This document shows positions 9,987 to 18,590 of a stretch of DNA of 39,218 nucleotides, in pieces. This DNA comes from Alistipes sp. GTDB taxonomy: Bacteria > Bacteroidota > Bacteroidia > Bacteroidales > Rikenellaceae. The notes under the pieces are model-generated. The model did no database searches and was not told the DNA's origin. It saw only the letters and a program-made list of their open reading frames with translations. The position numbers and the translations under genes are program-made. How positions within the stretch are numbered: position 1 is the stretch's first letter; each line of letters opens with the position of its first letter. Location: assembly GCA_017399485.1 (NCBI GenBank), contig JAFQCA010000033.1:1-39218 (forward strand), given 5' to 3'.

Positions 9987-11720
9987 GTGAAACTTAAGTC
10001 AATACTACTCGGCTTGTTGCTGCTCTGCTCGATGAGCCTCTACGCCTTCGAGCGAGTACCCGTATGGCCCAAGGGCAAGATGCCCAATGCACAAAGTCAC
10101 CAGATTGCCGCTATGACCGATGAGACAGGCAAAGAGGGATTCAATGCCGACAAACATCGTATAGCCTACCTCGAGTGGGGCGAGAAACCCGCAAAGGAGG
10201 CCGACAATGACGCTTGTATGATTCTCATATCGGGCGGCGGTTACAACAGTTGCTGCGATGTAGGGTTGATTAAGATGTGGCGCGAGCGATTGACAGAACT
10301 CGGTTTCCAGACCGTAAACTTTGTCTATCGCACACCCCGCCCCGTAGGATTGCCTATCTACCAGACTGCGTGGGAGGATGGTCAGCGTGCCGTCAGAATG
10401 GTACGCAAGGAGGCCGAGAAGCGAGGTTATGACCCCGAGAAGATTGGCGTTATCTCAATGTCGGCAGGCTCGCACTTGGCTCTGCTGCTTGCAACAAGTT
10501 CGCAGACTGCGGCCTATGAGCCTATTGACAAGGTGGATGAAATACCTTGCCACATCAATTGGGCTGTGGTAAATGCCCCCGCCTATGTTACAACCGATGG
10601 CGAGGCGGGCACACCCGCCACAAGAGATGGCTACGGCTTGGATGTAAAACTCTCTGACGTATTCAAGTTCGACGAGAAGACCTGCCCGATGACTCTTCAG
10701 CACGGCGGTTTGGACCCCTATACACCTAATGGCTCAACACTCATCTATCGCCGTCTGCGCGAGATGAAGATTCCAGCCGAGTTGCACCTCTACCCCAACC
10801 AGGGCCACGGCGCGTTTGGCTTTGAGCGCACGGTGGAGTTTATGCGACAGATGGGTTATATGGGAGAGTTGCAACCCGAGGAGGATTTGATGGCTCGCTA
10901 CCCCAACGACGATGCCCGCGCAGAGTACTACAAGGAGGATGTATGGCCCGAGGGCAAGATGCCTAACGCGCAGGAGAAGCAGTGCAAGCCCTACATCGAG
11001 TGGCACATACCGAAGGAGAAGAAGACCGATGCGATACAGATTATCTACTCGGGTGGTAGTTATACAGGCAACAACCCCGACGGCTTTGAGGTTGCACCCG
11101 CACGTCGCTACCTCAACGAGATGGGTATCACGGTGGTAACGATGAAATACCGCACACCCCGCCCCGAGGGCTTGGCAAAGCATACTACGGCTTGGCAGGA
11201 TTTGCAGCGTGCAATACGTTTGGTACGCTCACAGGCAGCCAAGCGAGGTCTTGACCCCAACAAGATTGGTATTATGGGCTCATCGGCAGGTGGTCACCTG
11301 ACGCTGATGGGTGTGACAAGTTCGATGCACAACTCATACTTGGCTATCGACGATATTGACCGCCTACCCTGCAATGTTCAGTGGGGTATTGGCATCTATC
11401 CCGCATACGCCTTGACCGACGGAGCCAACAAGAACAACACTACGGGCGGTAATGCCGACAGCGCTGTGCTGGTTCCCGAATTCAGTTTCGACCTCAACAC
11501 AGCACCTATGCTGATGATTCACGGTGATGCCGACGGATGGGCTTCGATGAATTCGGTAAAGGTTTGGGAGAAGATGCGCAGTATGGGTATTCAGAGCGAG
11601 TTGCATACACTTGCACTGCGCCCCCACTGCTTCCAGCGCACAGCGGCACCGGGTACGGGTAGTTATACCTCCCTCGACCGCATAGGCGAATACCTGAAGC
11701 AGCGTCTCAACATAAAATAA
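9987..11720 (+). CDS. Secreted tandem alpha/beta-hydrolase (two esterase domains)
   Basis: A 577-residue exported protein with two homologous esterase/lipase-like domains in one chain. The GTG start is followed by a signal peptide (residues 1-20, ending SLYA). Each half opens with a near-identical VWPxGKMPNAQ segment (residues 26-36 and 319-329). Domain 1 shows the oxyanion-hole SGGG (82-85), nucleophile Ser159 in SMSAG, Asp243 and His274. Domain 2 shows SGG (355-357), Ser433 in GSSAG, Asp516 and His547. Both halves therefore appear to keep a catalytic triad. The family includes carbohydrate acetyl and feruloyl esterases, but the substrate is not evident. The gene starts 31 bp after leuS and is followed by three more secreted hydrolases, suggesting polysaccharide deacylation. 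Confidence 0.85.
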   Translation: MKLKSILLGLLLLCSMSLYAFERVPVWPKGKMPNAQSHQIAAMTDETGKEGFNADKHRIAYLEWGEKPAKEADNDACMILISGGGYNSCCDVGLIKMWRERLTELGFQTVNFVYRTPRPVGLPIYQTAWEDGQRAVRMVRKEAEKRGYDPEKIGVISMSAGSHLALLLATSSQTAAYEPIDKVDEIPCHINWAVVNAPAYVTTDGEAGTPATRDGYGLDVKLSDVFKFDEKTCPMTLQHGGLDPYTPNGSTLIYRRLREMKIPAELHLYPNQGHGAFGFERTVEFMRQMGYMGELQPEEDLMARYPNDDARAEYYKEDVWPEGKMPNAQEKQCKPYIEWHIPKEKKTDAIQIIYSGGSYTGNNPDGFEVAPARRYLNEMGITVVTMKYRTPRPEGLAKHTTAWQDLQRAIRLVRSQAAKRGLDPNKIGIMGSSAGGHLTLMGVTSSMHNSYLAIDDIDRLPCNVQWGIGIYPAYALTDGANKNNTTGGNADSAVLVPEFSFDLNTAPMLMIHGDADGWASMNSVKVWEKMRSMGIQSELHTLALRPHCFQRTAAPGTGSYTSLDRIGEYLKQRLNIK

Positions 11721-11747
11721 CGACCAACATCAAGCAACGAAATACAA

Positions 11748-12632
11748 ATGCATCGAATTTTGCTAACGATAGCCTTATCGCTATTGACCACCACTATGCA
11801 AGCACAAGACCTTACAGTAAAACTTTGGGATAACACTACCGCACCTCATTCGAATGGCCTTACGGGGCCCGAAAAGGATGAGGGCGAGGTGAGAATATCG
11901 AACGTCACCGAGGCCGCACTCTACATCTATGAGGCGGCCGAGGATAAGGCTACGGGCCAGGCCATTGTAATCTGCCCGGGCGGAGGCTACGCACTGCTGG
12001 CTATGGGCCACGAAGGCCACGACTTTGCACGTTGGTTTGCCGAGCAGGGCATAACTGCGGCGGTGTTGAAGTATCGTATGCCCAACCACACCCCGCAAGT
12101 GCCTATGGAGGATGCAGCCGAGGCGGTACGTTATATGCGCGAGGAGTATAGGGGATGCAATGCGCTGAAGAGTGTCGGAATTATGGGATTCTCGGCAGGT
12201 GGTCACTTGGCCGCCTCAACCGCTGCGGGAGCATTGGAGGCAAATGGCGACAAGAGCGCACGCGCTACTGTACTTCCCGACTTCGCCATACTGTTCTACC
12301 CCGTAATTACGGGCGAGCCACTACACGCACACGCAGGCTCATACGACAACCTTCTCGGCGCTGACCGCACTCAAGAGCAGACCGACAGATGGTCTCCTGA
12401 CAAGTTGGTAACGGAACACACTCCCACGACATTTCTCGTGCTGTCGGACGACGATGGTGTGAAGCCCGTAAATAGCACTCGCTTTTATGGCGCACTCAAG
12501 CAATACAACATCCCCGCAAGCCTGCACATACTGCCTTCGGGTGGTCACGGCTGGGGATTCCGCGACTTTGCCTATAAAGCGGTTTGGCAGAATGCTCTAT
12601 CTGATTGGTTAAAAAGATTGGAGAACAAATAA
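11748..12632 (+). CDS. Secreted alpha/beta-hydrolase, acetyl-xylan-esterase-like
   Basis: A 294-residue single-domain esterase of the BD-FAE/acetyl xylan esterase-like type. The signal peptide is residues 1-19 or 1-20 (MQAQ end). The oxyanion-hole motif PGGG is at 77-80, nucleophile Ser149 in GFSAG, the acidic residue probably Asp236, and His267 in GGHGWGF. It resembles each half of the preceding protein but lacks the VWPxGKMPNAQ opening. Homologues are often called acetyl xylan esterases or, mistakenly, xylanases. Removing acetyl groups from plant or host glycans is an inference from family and context. It lies 27 bp after the tandem esterase and 8 bp before the next gene, so it is very likely in one transcript. 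Confidence 0.85.
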   Translation: MHRILLTIALSLLTTTMQAQDLTVKLWDNTTAPHSNGLTGPEKDEGEVRISNVTEAALYIYEAAEDKATGQAIVICPGGGYALLAMGHEGHDFARWFAEQGITAAVLKYRMPNHTPQVPMEDAAEAVRYMREEYRGCNALKSVGIMGFSAGGHLAASTAAGALEANGDKSARATVLPDFAILFYPVITGEPLHAHAGSYDNLLGADRTQEQTDRWSPDKLVTEHTPTTFLVLSDDDGVKPVNSTRFYGALKQYNIPASLHILPSGGHGWGFRDFAYKAVWQNALSDWLKRLENK

Positions 12633-12640
12633 ACCCTCGT

Positions 12641-13900
12641 ATGAAACTCTTGCTTTCACTATTTATTGCGGCTGCGACACTGCTCTCGGCTTGTACCCAG
12701 CAGCCTCAGGCCGCCGCAGGAAAACCCAAATATCTGTGGTTTGATGCATCGGCCAACTATCAGCGTTTTATGCAACGCGACTCGATAGATTACTATTTGG
12801 ACAAGGCTCGCGGTGCGGGATTCAACAACGTCGTTGTGGATGTTCGAGGTGTCGATGGCGAAGCACTCTACCCCAGCCAGGTTATTCCGCACAAGAATGA
12901 CCGCGATTGGGATTACTTGGAGTATTTCATCACGGCTGCACACTCGCGCGGAATGAAGGTTATGGTCGGCACGACTATCTTTACGGCTGGCTCTCCACGA
13001 CTTAAACGAGGCCCTGCATACTACGAGAACAGCCCGCTCAAAGGGCGTACCTGCCAACTATATCTGCCCGAAGGTATGGTTTGCAATGACGATTATACCA
13101 ACGACGTCTCGACCTTCCTGATACCCTCAATGCCCGAAAATCAGGAGTACGCTTTGAGTTTCATCAAGGAACTCACCGAGCGTTATGATATTGACGGCTA
13201 TTCGCTCGATTATTGTCGTTATCCCGGTGTGGCTTCCGACTTCTCGGAGTTCTCACGCCGCGATTTCGAAAAATATCTGGGCCACGAAGTGGAGAATTGG
13301 CCCGAAGATATATATACATTCCCCAAAGAGGGTTGGCCTCTCACTCCCGGAAAGTATTACAAGCAGTGGTGGACCTACCGTTCGAAGGTAATCTCGGATT
13401 TTGTAGCACAAGCCACCCAGACGATAAAGAGCATAAAACCGCACGTCGAGGTGTCGTATTGGGCGGCAGGATGGATTTATGGCGTATATGGCAACGGACA
13501 GAATTGGGCAAGCCCGCGCCACGCCCTGCATCGTGACCCCTATACCGATGTGTGGTGCGAAAAGGAGTATATGACAACGGGATTTGCCGACAAGATTGAT
13601 ATATTTATGCTGGGAGCCTATCTGAACCACATCTTCGGTCTTGACAACCCCGACTCGATAGAGTACTCGATACGTCGTGCGCATAACCTCACCAAAGGCG
13701 ATTGTACAATGCTTTCATCAATCTATGCGCTCAACCACCCCGACAATATGGAGGATGCAGCCTATGTCTGCCTGCGCGACAGCGAGGGTTTGATGGTATT
13801 CGACATCTGTCAAGTGATTCAGTTTGACCTATGGGACGACATTAGTCGCGCCATAGAGCGTGCCGAGCCCGATATAATAATCCCACAACAGGAGAATTAA
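12641..13900 (+). CDS. Lipoprotein with GHL10-type TIM-barrel glycosidase domain
   Basis: A 419-residue surface or periplasmic lipoprotein. The start was placed at the ATG that opens the signal peptide (lipobox LLSAC, Cys18). An earlier in-frame start lies inside the upstream gene and adds a polar stretch before the signal. The barrel shows KARGAGFNNVVVDVRG, GRTCQLYLPEG, and a likely active-site strand DIDGYSLDYCRYPG, features of the GHL10/DUF187 group of putative glycosyl hydrolases. Biochemical knowledge of this group is thin, so activity is inferred only. It follows the acetyl-esterase-like gene by 8 bp. Confidence 0.75.
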   Translation: MKLLLSLFIAAATLLSACTQQPQAAAGKPKYLWFDASANYQRFMQRDSIDYYLDKARGAGFNNVVVDVRGVDGEALYPSQVIPHKNDRDWDYLEYFITAAHSRGMKVMVGTTIFTAGSPRLKRGPAYYENSPLKGRTCQLYLPEGMVCNDDYTNDVSTFLIPSMPENQEYALSFIKELTERYDIDGYSLDYCRYPGVASDFSEFSRRDFEKYLGHEVENWPEDIYTFPKEGWPLTPGKYYKQWWTYRSKVISDFVAQATQTIKSIKPHVEVSYWAAGWIYGVYGNGQNWASPRHALHRDPYTDVWCEKEYMTTGFADKIDIFMLGAYLNHIFGLDNPDSIEYSIRRAHNLTKGDCTMLSSIYALNHPDNMEDAAYVCLRDSEGLMVFDICQVIQFDLWDDISRAIERAEPDIIIPQQEN

Positions 13901-13919
13901 TCTATATAACAAAAAATAT

Positions 13920-15179
13920 ATGAAACATTTATTTGCGTGGGGCATAGCCTCAATATTGGCGTTTATGGCCATAGGATGTGGCCATAGCATAGAACAGGAG
14001 TTGGGAACGACAGACCTCGCTACTCCGCACGTTTACACCAACCCTACGGGCGATGAGTTCCCCATTTTGGCGTGGTACTCGCTCTTGGGTGACCAGGTGA
14101 CCAAGGAGCGTTACGAGGAGATGGCCGAGGCGGGATTCAATATTTCATTCTCACACTTTGGCACAATCGAGCAGGTTGAGCAGGCGTTGGAGTTATCGCA
14201 GGGCACAGGTGTAAAGATTCTTATAACCTGTGGAGAGATGTACAACGATACAGAGAACACCGTAAAGCGTTTCCGCCACCACCCCCAAAATGCGGGTTAC
14301 TTCCTGCGTGACGAGCCTACGGGTGCCGACTTCCCCGCGTTGGCAGAACTTGCCGAGAATATTCGCAAGGCTGACGACACAAAGTTGCTATACCTCAATC
14401 TATTCCCCAACTATGTGTCACCAGCACATCTGGGAGCAGAGTCATACGCCGCACACGTAAAGCAGTTCATCGAGCAGATAAAATTGGGTATGGTGTCGTT
14501 TGACCACTACCCTGTGGTCTTTGAAGGTGTAAGACGCGATAATTTCTATGCCAATCTGGAGGATGTTGCTGCAGAGTCAAAGAAGGCGGGCATACCCTTC
14601 TGGGCATTCTCGCTCTCGACGGCACACGACCCCTATCCCGTAGCCAATCGCGGAGCAATGCGTTTGCAGATTTTCACCAACCTTGCTTATGGTGCACAAG
14701 GAATACAATACTTTACATATACCAATCCCGGCACCGAGACGTGGAACTTCCATAATGCACCGATTGACACCAACAGCCAACGCACCGAAGTGTGGGACCG
14801 CGTAGCCGAGATTAACCACGAAGTACAGACCTTGAAGGGTGTATTCTTGGGTGCCGAGATGATTAAGGTGCGTCATACGGGCGAGAACATCCCCGCACAA
14901 ACCGTAGCGCTTGCCGAGGGTGACCTACCCGCACAAATCAGCAAGGTGGAGGCCGATGGCGAGGGTGTTGTTGTGTCACAACTCAAGAACGGCACAATGC
15001 GTTACCTGATGATTGTAAACCGCGACATCTACCAGCCGCAACGCGTAACGGTGGAGTGCGCAGAGGAGGTGATGCGTTACCTGCCCAATGGCAAGATTGT
15101 TCCCGCCGCCACATACTCTCCGTCGCTCTATGTCGAGCCGGGCGATATGTTGCTCTTCGGCTGGCAAGAGACAAAATAA
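13920..15179 (+). CDS. Lipoprotein, putative TIM-barrel glycoside hydrolase
   Basis: A 419-residue lipoprotein with lipobox MAIGC (Cys20). After the signal the chain reads as a beta/alpha barrel: FPILAWYSLLGD, GFNISFSHFG, GYFLRDEPTGADFP with Glu132 in a DEP motif as a candidate acid, VSFDHYPVV (around 192-200), PFWAFSLSTAHDPYP, and NLAYGAQGIQYFTYTNPG (around 254-271). These resemble beta-galactosidase/GH42-like barrels, but I cannot name the family with certainty and did not identify the nucleophile. A C-terminal beta-sandwich is suggested by the LPNGKIVPAATY...VEPGDMLLFGW end. It is the last gene of the plus-strand hydrolase series and faces GH30 across a bidirectional terminator. Confidence 0.7.
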   Translation: MKHLFAWGIASILAFMAIGCGHSIEQELGTTDLATPHVYTNPTGDEFPILAWYSLLGDQVTKERYEEMAEAGFNISFSHFGTIEQVEQALELSQGTGVKILITCGEMYNDTENTVKRFRHHPQNAGYFLRDEPTGADFPALAELAENIRKADDTKLLYLNLFPNYVSPAHLGAESYAAHVKQFIEQIKLGMVSFDHYPVVFEGVRRDNFYANLEDVAAESKKAGIPFWAFSLSTAHDPYPVANRGAMRLQIFTNLAYGAQGIQYFTYTNPGTETWNFHNAPIDTNSQRTEVWDRVAEINHEVQTLKGVFLGAEMIKVRHTGENIPAQTVALAEGDLPAQISKVEADGEGVVVSQLKNGTMRYLMIVNRDIYQPQRVTVECAEEVMRYLPNGKIVPAATYSPSLYVEPGDMLLFGWQETK

Positions 15180-15236
15180 TTCAAAATTAAGAATTCAAAA
15201 TTCATAATTAGATGGTTGTATAAACGTTTGAACATT

Positions 15237-15276
15237 AGAGATTCCAATCCTCGCCTAACGGCTCGGTGGAATGACG
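15237..15276 (+). repeat. Hairpin repeat, family A, copy 3
   Basis: GAGATTCCAATC opens the element, with arms ATTCCA (15241-15246) and TGGAAT (15267-15272) and GACGT after them. The inner part reads CTCGCC, TAAC, GGCTCGG. The sequence is nearly identical to copy 2 except for the compensated pair in the arms. Confidence 0.7.
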
Positions 15277-15321
15277 TAATACACTTACATAAAAACAAGA
15301 AAATTTGAACCGACGCTGCGG

Positions 15322-15390
15322 AGCGAGTGCAGAGAGTATTTACACTCTATGCCGAGCCGCGAGGAGGAAACGAGAGTTTATCTCTCGTAA
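15322..15390 (+). repeat. Two-hairpin repeat, family B-C, copy 2
   Basis: GCGAGTGCA and TGCCGAGC frame the first stem (AGAGT paired with ACTCT). The second hairpin is ACGAGAG with CTCTCGT, followed by the AT-rich end of the MITE-like unit. The first-hairpin frame is conserved while the second stem differs completely from the other copies. Confidence 0.55.
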
Positions 15391-15420
15391 TTTTGAATTT
15401 TGAATTTTGAATTAAAATAA

Positions 15421-15458
15421 AAACTCTCCCACTTTACAATGGGAGAGTTTTTTATTTT
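15421..15458. terminator. Bidirectional intrinsic terminator between convergent hydrolase genes
   Basis: AAACTCTCCCA (15421-15431) pairs perfectly with TGGGAGAGTTT (15440-15450), and T-rich runs follow on both strands. It lies between the plus-strand TIM-barrel gene ending at 15179 and the minus-strand GH30 gene ending at 15621, so it likely serves both transcripts. Confidence 0.85.
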
Positions 15459-15517
15459 CCTGTTTATAACGGAAATAATAAGAGGGATTTCGAGGATGAG
15501 TATAACGCCGCGATTAA

Positions 15518-15590
15518 GCCGAGAGCAGAGTGAACTTTTGTTCGCTTTGCCGAGGCGGAGCGGTGAAAAGCCACCCTTGCGGTGGATTAA
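15518..15590 (+). repeat. Two-hairpin repeat, family B-C, copy 3
   Basis: The first stem is GCAGAGTGAAC (15525-15535) with GTTCGCTTTGC (15540-15550), 11 pairs of which two are G-U, closed by a TTTT loop. The second is CCACC (15571-15575) with GGTGG (15581-15585), between GGTGAAAAG and GATTAA. This is the best-preserved copy in the window. Confidence 0.7.
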
Positions 15591-15620
15591 CGCAGAAATC
15601 ACCTTATTATTTTCGTTATA

Positions 15621-17078
15621 TTACTCTGTCCAGCGGGCAGATGCAATAGAGCCCGCGGGGAGAGTAAGTGTAAACTCACGCTTTACGCCCTTCACAACAA
15701 CCTCCTGCGCCTCTTTCGAACGATTCACTGCTACGACTGCCAACGAGCCATCGGGATTAACAAATGCCGACATCTCGACACCACGCGGCAACTCGGCCTC
15801 AACATCCACACACCACGCATCGGGCAAAATAACCTTCGAGCAGTGAGCGATATTATAGTAGTGGCTCTTGCGGTCGAGCGATGCAAAGTCGTAGGTCTTC
15901 GACGAAATCTCAATCGCGCCAAAGCAGGTACGGCAACCCTTAGGACGGTTGGGCGCGCCCTTGTCGTCAAGAATGAGATTCCACAAAGTCACACCACGAC
16001 CATAGCGGTTGAGCGTACCGATAAAGATTGATGCAAAATCGTTTACAAGGCACTTGCTGAAATCGTAGTTCCACGTTCCGATTGATGCCTCGGTAAAGAA
16101 TATCTCCTTATCGGGATATGCTTTATAGATGCGGTCCAACTCCGACACGCGGCCACCATAGTTGTGCCAAGCCGAGCCTGCGATATACTTCGACGCCTCG
16201 CTGTCGGCAAAGATATTGAGGGGATAACCCTGCTGGTCGGGCACGTTATCGTAGTTGTAGTTGTGGTCGAAGGCCCAAATCTTGGCCTTGATATCGTGCT
16301 TCTCGAACTCGGGGCCGAGGTGGTCACGAATGAAATCACGCTGCTGCTCCCAACCCATATAGAGCGACATAGAGTTACCGTGATTAAGTGGCTCGTTCTG
16401 AACCGTAACGGCATAGATAGGAATACCCTCAGCCTCCATCTCGCCTATCCAACGCACGAAATACTCGGCATAGTCGGCATAATACTTGGGATTGAGGATG
16501 CCTGAAGTCCAGCTATCAAACGGCTCGCCCGTTTCGTGGTGAATCTTCATCCACTTGGGGCAAGACCACGGAGAGCCTACAATGCGGACAGCAGGGTTAA
16601 TCTCCAAAATACGCTTCAAGATGGGTAGCAAATCGCGCTTATCGTACTCGTGCAACTCGAAGAACTCGATACCCTCCTTGTCACAGCAGGTATATTCGTC
16701 AAGCGAGAAATCCGACGCACCAATCGAGATTCGGATAAAACTCATAGCCATCTGGTCGGGAGAGAAACACTCCTGCAAGATAGCCTCTCTATCCTCCTCG
16801 CTCATCTTCAACAGATTATAGCAGGTAGAGCCTGTAATGGCAGCACCAAAACCATAGACGGGTTGGCGATGGCTTTCGGGTTTGAGTTGGATGAAATTAC
16901 CCTCCGATGGAGCAACTTTACGAAGGTCGGCATTGCCGAGTTGCGCAAAACGGAACTGCATATCGCCCTCGCCCGAGGTAACATATACTTCAGCCTTGCG
17001 CGGTCCACACGACAACATAACAATAGATAGAAGTACAGCACAGACAACGTGCATACTCTTAAGTAGATTTCTTTTCAT
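15621..17078 (-). CDS. GH30-family glycoside hydrolase lipoprotein
   Basis: A 485-residue lipoprotein (lipobox IVMLSC, Cys24) of the GH30 retaining beta-glycosidase family. The barrel opens with VYGFGAAITGSTCYNLL (74-90) and RISIGASDFSLDEYT (116-130). The acid/base is Glu229 in VQNEP and the nucleophile Glu330 in FFTEAS. The C-terminal beta-sandwich ends AVNRSKEAQEVVVKG. The family covers glucosylceramidase, beta-1,6-glucanase and related activities. The sequence looks closest to glucosylceramidase/beta-1,6-glucanase types, but I cannot fix the substrate. It follows cca by 24 bp on the minus strand and converges with the plus-strand hydrolases, with which it may act. Confidence 0.9.
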   Translation of the reverse strand: MKRNLLKSMHVVCAVLLSIVMLSCGPRKAEVYVTSGEGDMQFRFAQLGNADLRKVAPSEGNFIQLKPESHRQPVYGFGAAITGSTCYNLLKMSEEDREAILQECFSPDQMAMSFIRISIGASDFSLDEYTCCDKEGIEFFELHEYDKRDLLPILKRILEINPAVRIVGSPWSCPKWMKIHHETGEPFDSWTSGILNPKYYADYAEYFVRWIGEMEAEGIPIYAVTVQNEPLNHGNSMSLYMGWEQQRDFIRDHLGPEFEKHDIKAKIWAFDHNYNYDNVPDQQGYPLNIFADSEASKYIAGSAWHNYGGRVSELDRIYKAYPDKEIFFTEASIGTWNYDFSKCLVNDFASIFIGTLNRYGRGVTLWNLILDDKGAPNRPKGCRTCFGAIEISSKTYDFASLDRKSHYYNIAHCSKVILPDAWCVDVEAELPRGVEMSAFVNPDGSLAVVAVNRSKEAQEVVVKGVKREFTLTLPAGSIASARWTE

Positions 17079-17102
17079 AGTTTCTTTTATTTAAGGTTAG
17101 TA

Positions 17103-18584
17103 TTATTCCTCTTTATGAGTATCGGGGGCGGATTGTGCATCTGAGGCAGGTGCAGGCTCCGGGGCGGCCACATCACGTACCTTCTGCAAGCCTCGCTCGG
17201 CAGCCAGACGCTCCATCAGGGCATAGGCTTCGGCATAATCGTTATGAATATCGCCATCCAAAATAGCATTTTTGATTACCTCCTTTATCTCGCCTATGAC
17301 GCTACAAGGTTGCAAGTCGTAACACGTCATAATTATATCGCCCGTAATCGGTGGCTGGAAGTTACGCACTCTGTCGCGCTCCTCCAAATCCTTCATCTTA
17401 CGCCTTACCAACTCGAAATTAGCCAGATAACGTTTCACCTTAGCGTCAATACCCGATGTTATATCGGCCTCGCACAACGTCATAAGCGACTCGACATCAT
17501 CCCCTGCCTCAAACAACAGACGACGCACCGCCGAGTCGGTCACCATATCCTCCGATAGGATAATCGGGCGCAGATGCAAATAGACCATCTTCTGCACGAA
17601 CTTCATATGCTCGTTCATCGGCAACTTCATACGACGAAATATATCGCGCACCATCTTCGAGCCCACGACCTCGTGCTGGTGGAATGTCCAACCTATCTTC
17701 TTATCGTAGGCTTTGGTCAGCGGCTTGGCTATATCGTGCAATACTGCCGCCCAGCGCAACCACAAATCATCGCTCTTGCGGGCCACATTATCCAACACCT
17801 TCAGCGTATGGCGGAAATTATCCTTATGCGCGTGGTTGCCAACCCTATCGACACCCTTCAGACGGTGCATTTCGGGGAATATCAACTCCAGCAGGCCCGT
17901 CATCGACAACAAGTCAAAGCCGATGGAGGGTACGGGCGAGAGGATAATCTTATTTAGTTCGGTCAATATGCGCTCCTTCGAGACAATCTTTATACGCTCG
18001 CGGTTACGCACGATGGCATCAAAGGTCTCCTCCTCAATATCAAAGCCCAACTGCGTGGCAAACCTCACGGCTCGCATCATTCGCAGAGGGTCATCCGAGA
18101 AGGTAATATCGGCATCGCACGGCGTACGGATTATACAATCCTCCAAATCGTACATACCCTCAAACGGGTCCACCAACTCGCCAAAACGCTCGCCATTGAG
18201 CGACCACGCCATAGCGTTGATTGTGAAGTCGCGACGACGCTGGTCATCCTCCAACGTTCCCGGCGCGACCACAGGTTTGCGAGAGTCCTGGCTGTATGAC
18301 TCCTTGCGGGCTCCGACAAACTCCACTTCGGCATCATAGGCGCGTACCATAGCCGTTCCAAAGGTCTTAAACACCGACACTTTAGCCCTCACCTCGCGGC
18401 CCAGAGCCTCGGCAACCTCGATACCGCTACCCACGACGACAACATCTATGTCGGTAGAGGGGCGACGCAGATAGTAATCACGCACATAACCGCCAACAAC
18501 ATAGGCCTCGACGCCCATACTATCGACGATGTGCGAAATCTTGCGGAACACAGGGTTCGACAACGGTGCAAATTCTTCTGCCAT
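17103..18584 (-). CDS. cca: CCA-adding tRNA nucleotidyltransferase with HD domain
   Basis: This 493-residue enzyme adds or repairs the CCA 3' end of tRNAs without a template. The class II nucleotidyltransferase head shows GGYVRD (31-36) and the metal-binding pair Asp45/Asp47 in STDIDVVVVG, followed by RRRDFTINAMAWSL (117-130). An HD domain follows (His283/Asp284 in LHDIAKP), as in many bacterial relatives. A poly(A) polymerase is the main alternative within this superfamily, but a CCA enzyme is more likely because the tRNA-Cys gene in this window lacks an encoded CCA. The C-terminal 30 residues are low-complexity (Ala, Pro, Ser, Asp). It lies 6 bp after pdxJ, so the two are co-transcribed. 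Confidence 0.88.
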   Translation of the reverse strand: MAEEFAPLSNPVFRKISHIVDSMGVEAYVVGGYVRDYYLRRPSTDIDVVVVGSGIEVAEALGREVRAKVSVFKTFGTAMVRAYDAEVEFVGARKESYSQDSRKPVVAPGTLEDDQRRRDFTINAMAWSLNGERFGELVDPFEGMYDLEDCIIRTPCDADITFSDDPLRMMRAVRFATQLGFDIEEETFDAIVRNRERIKIVSKERILTELNKIILSPVPSIGFDLLSMTGLLELIFPEMHRLKGVDRVGNHAHKDNFRHTLKVLDNVARKSDDLWLRWAAVLHDIAKPLTKAYDKKIGWTFHQHEVVGSKMVRDIFRRMKLPMNEHMKFVQKMVYLHLRPIILSEDMVTDSAVRRLLFEAGDDVESLMTLCEADITSGIDAKVKRYLANFELVRRKMKDLEERDRVRNFQPPITGDIIMTCYDLQPCSVIGEIKEVIKNAILDGDIHNDYAEAYALMERLAAERGLQKVRDVAAPEPAPASDAQSAPDTHKEE

Positions 18585-18590
18585 AGACTC

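Larger units (their letters stand above)
15180..15418. mobile_element. MITE-like unit bounded by imperfect terminal inverted repeats
   Basis: The left end (about 15180-15210) is built of TCAAAATT-type units and the right end (about 15388-15418) of the complementary ATTTTGA units repeated three times. The two ends could pair over about 28 bp. The interior carries one family A hairpin (15237-15276) and one family B hairpin (15322-15358), and no open frame. A target duplication is not visible. It may be a miniature element, or a composite of the separate repeats seen elsewhere. Confidence 0.45.
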
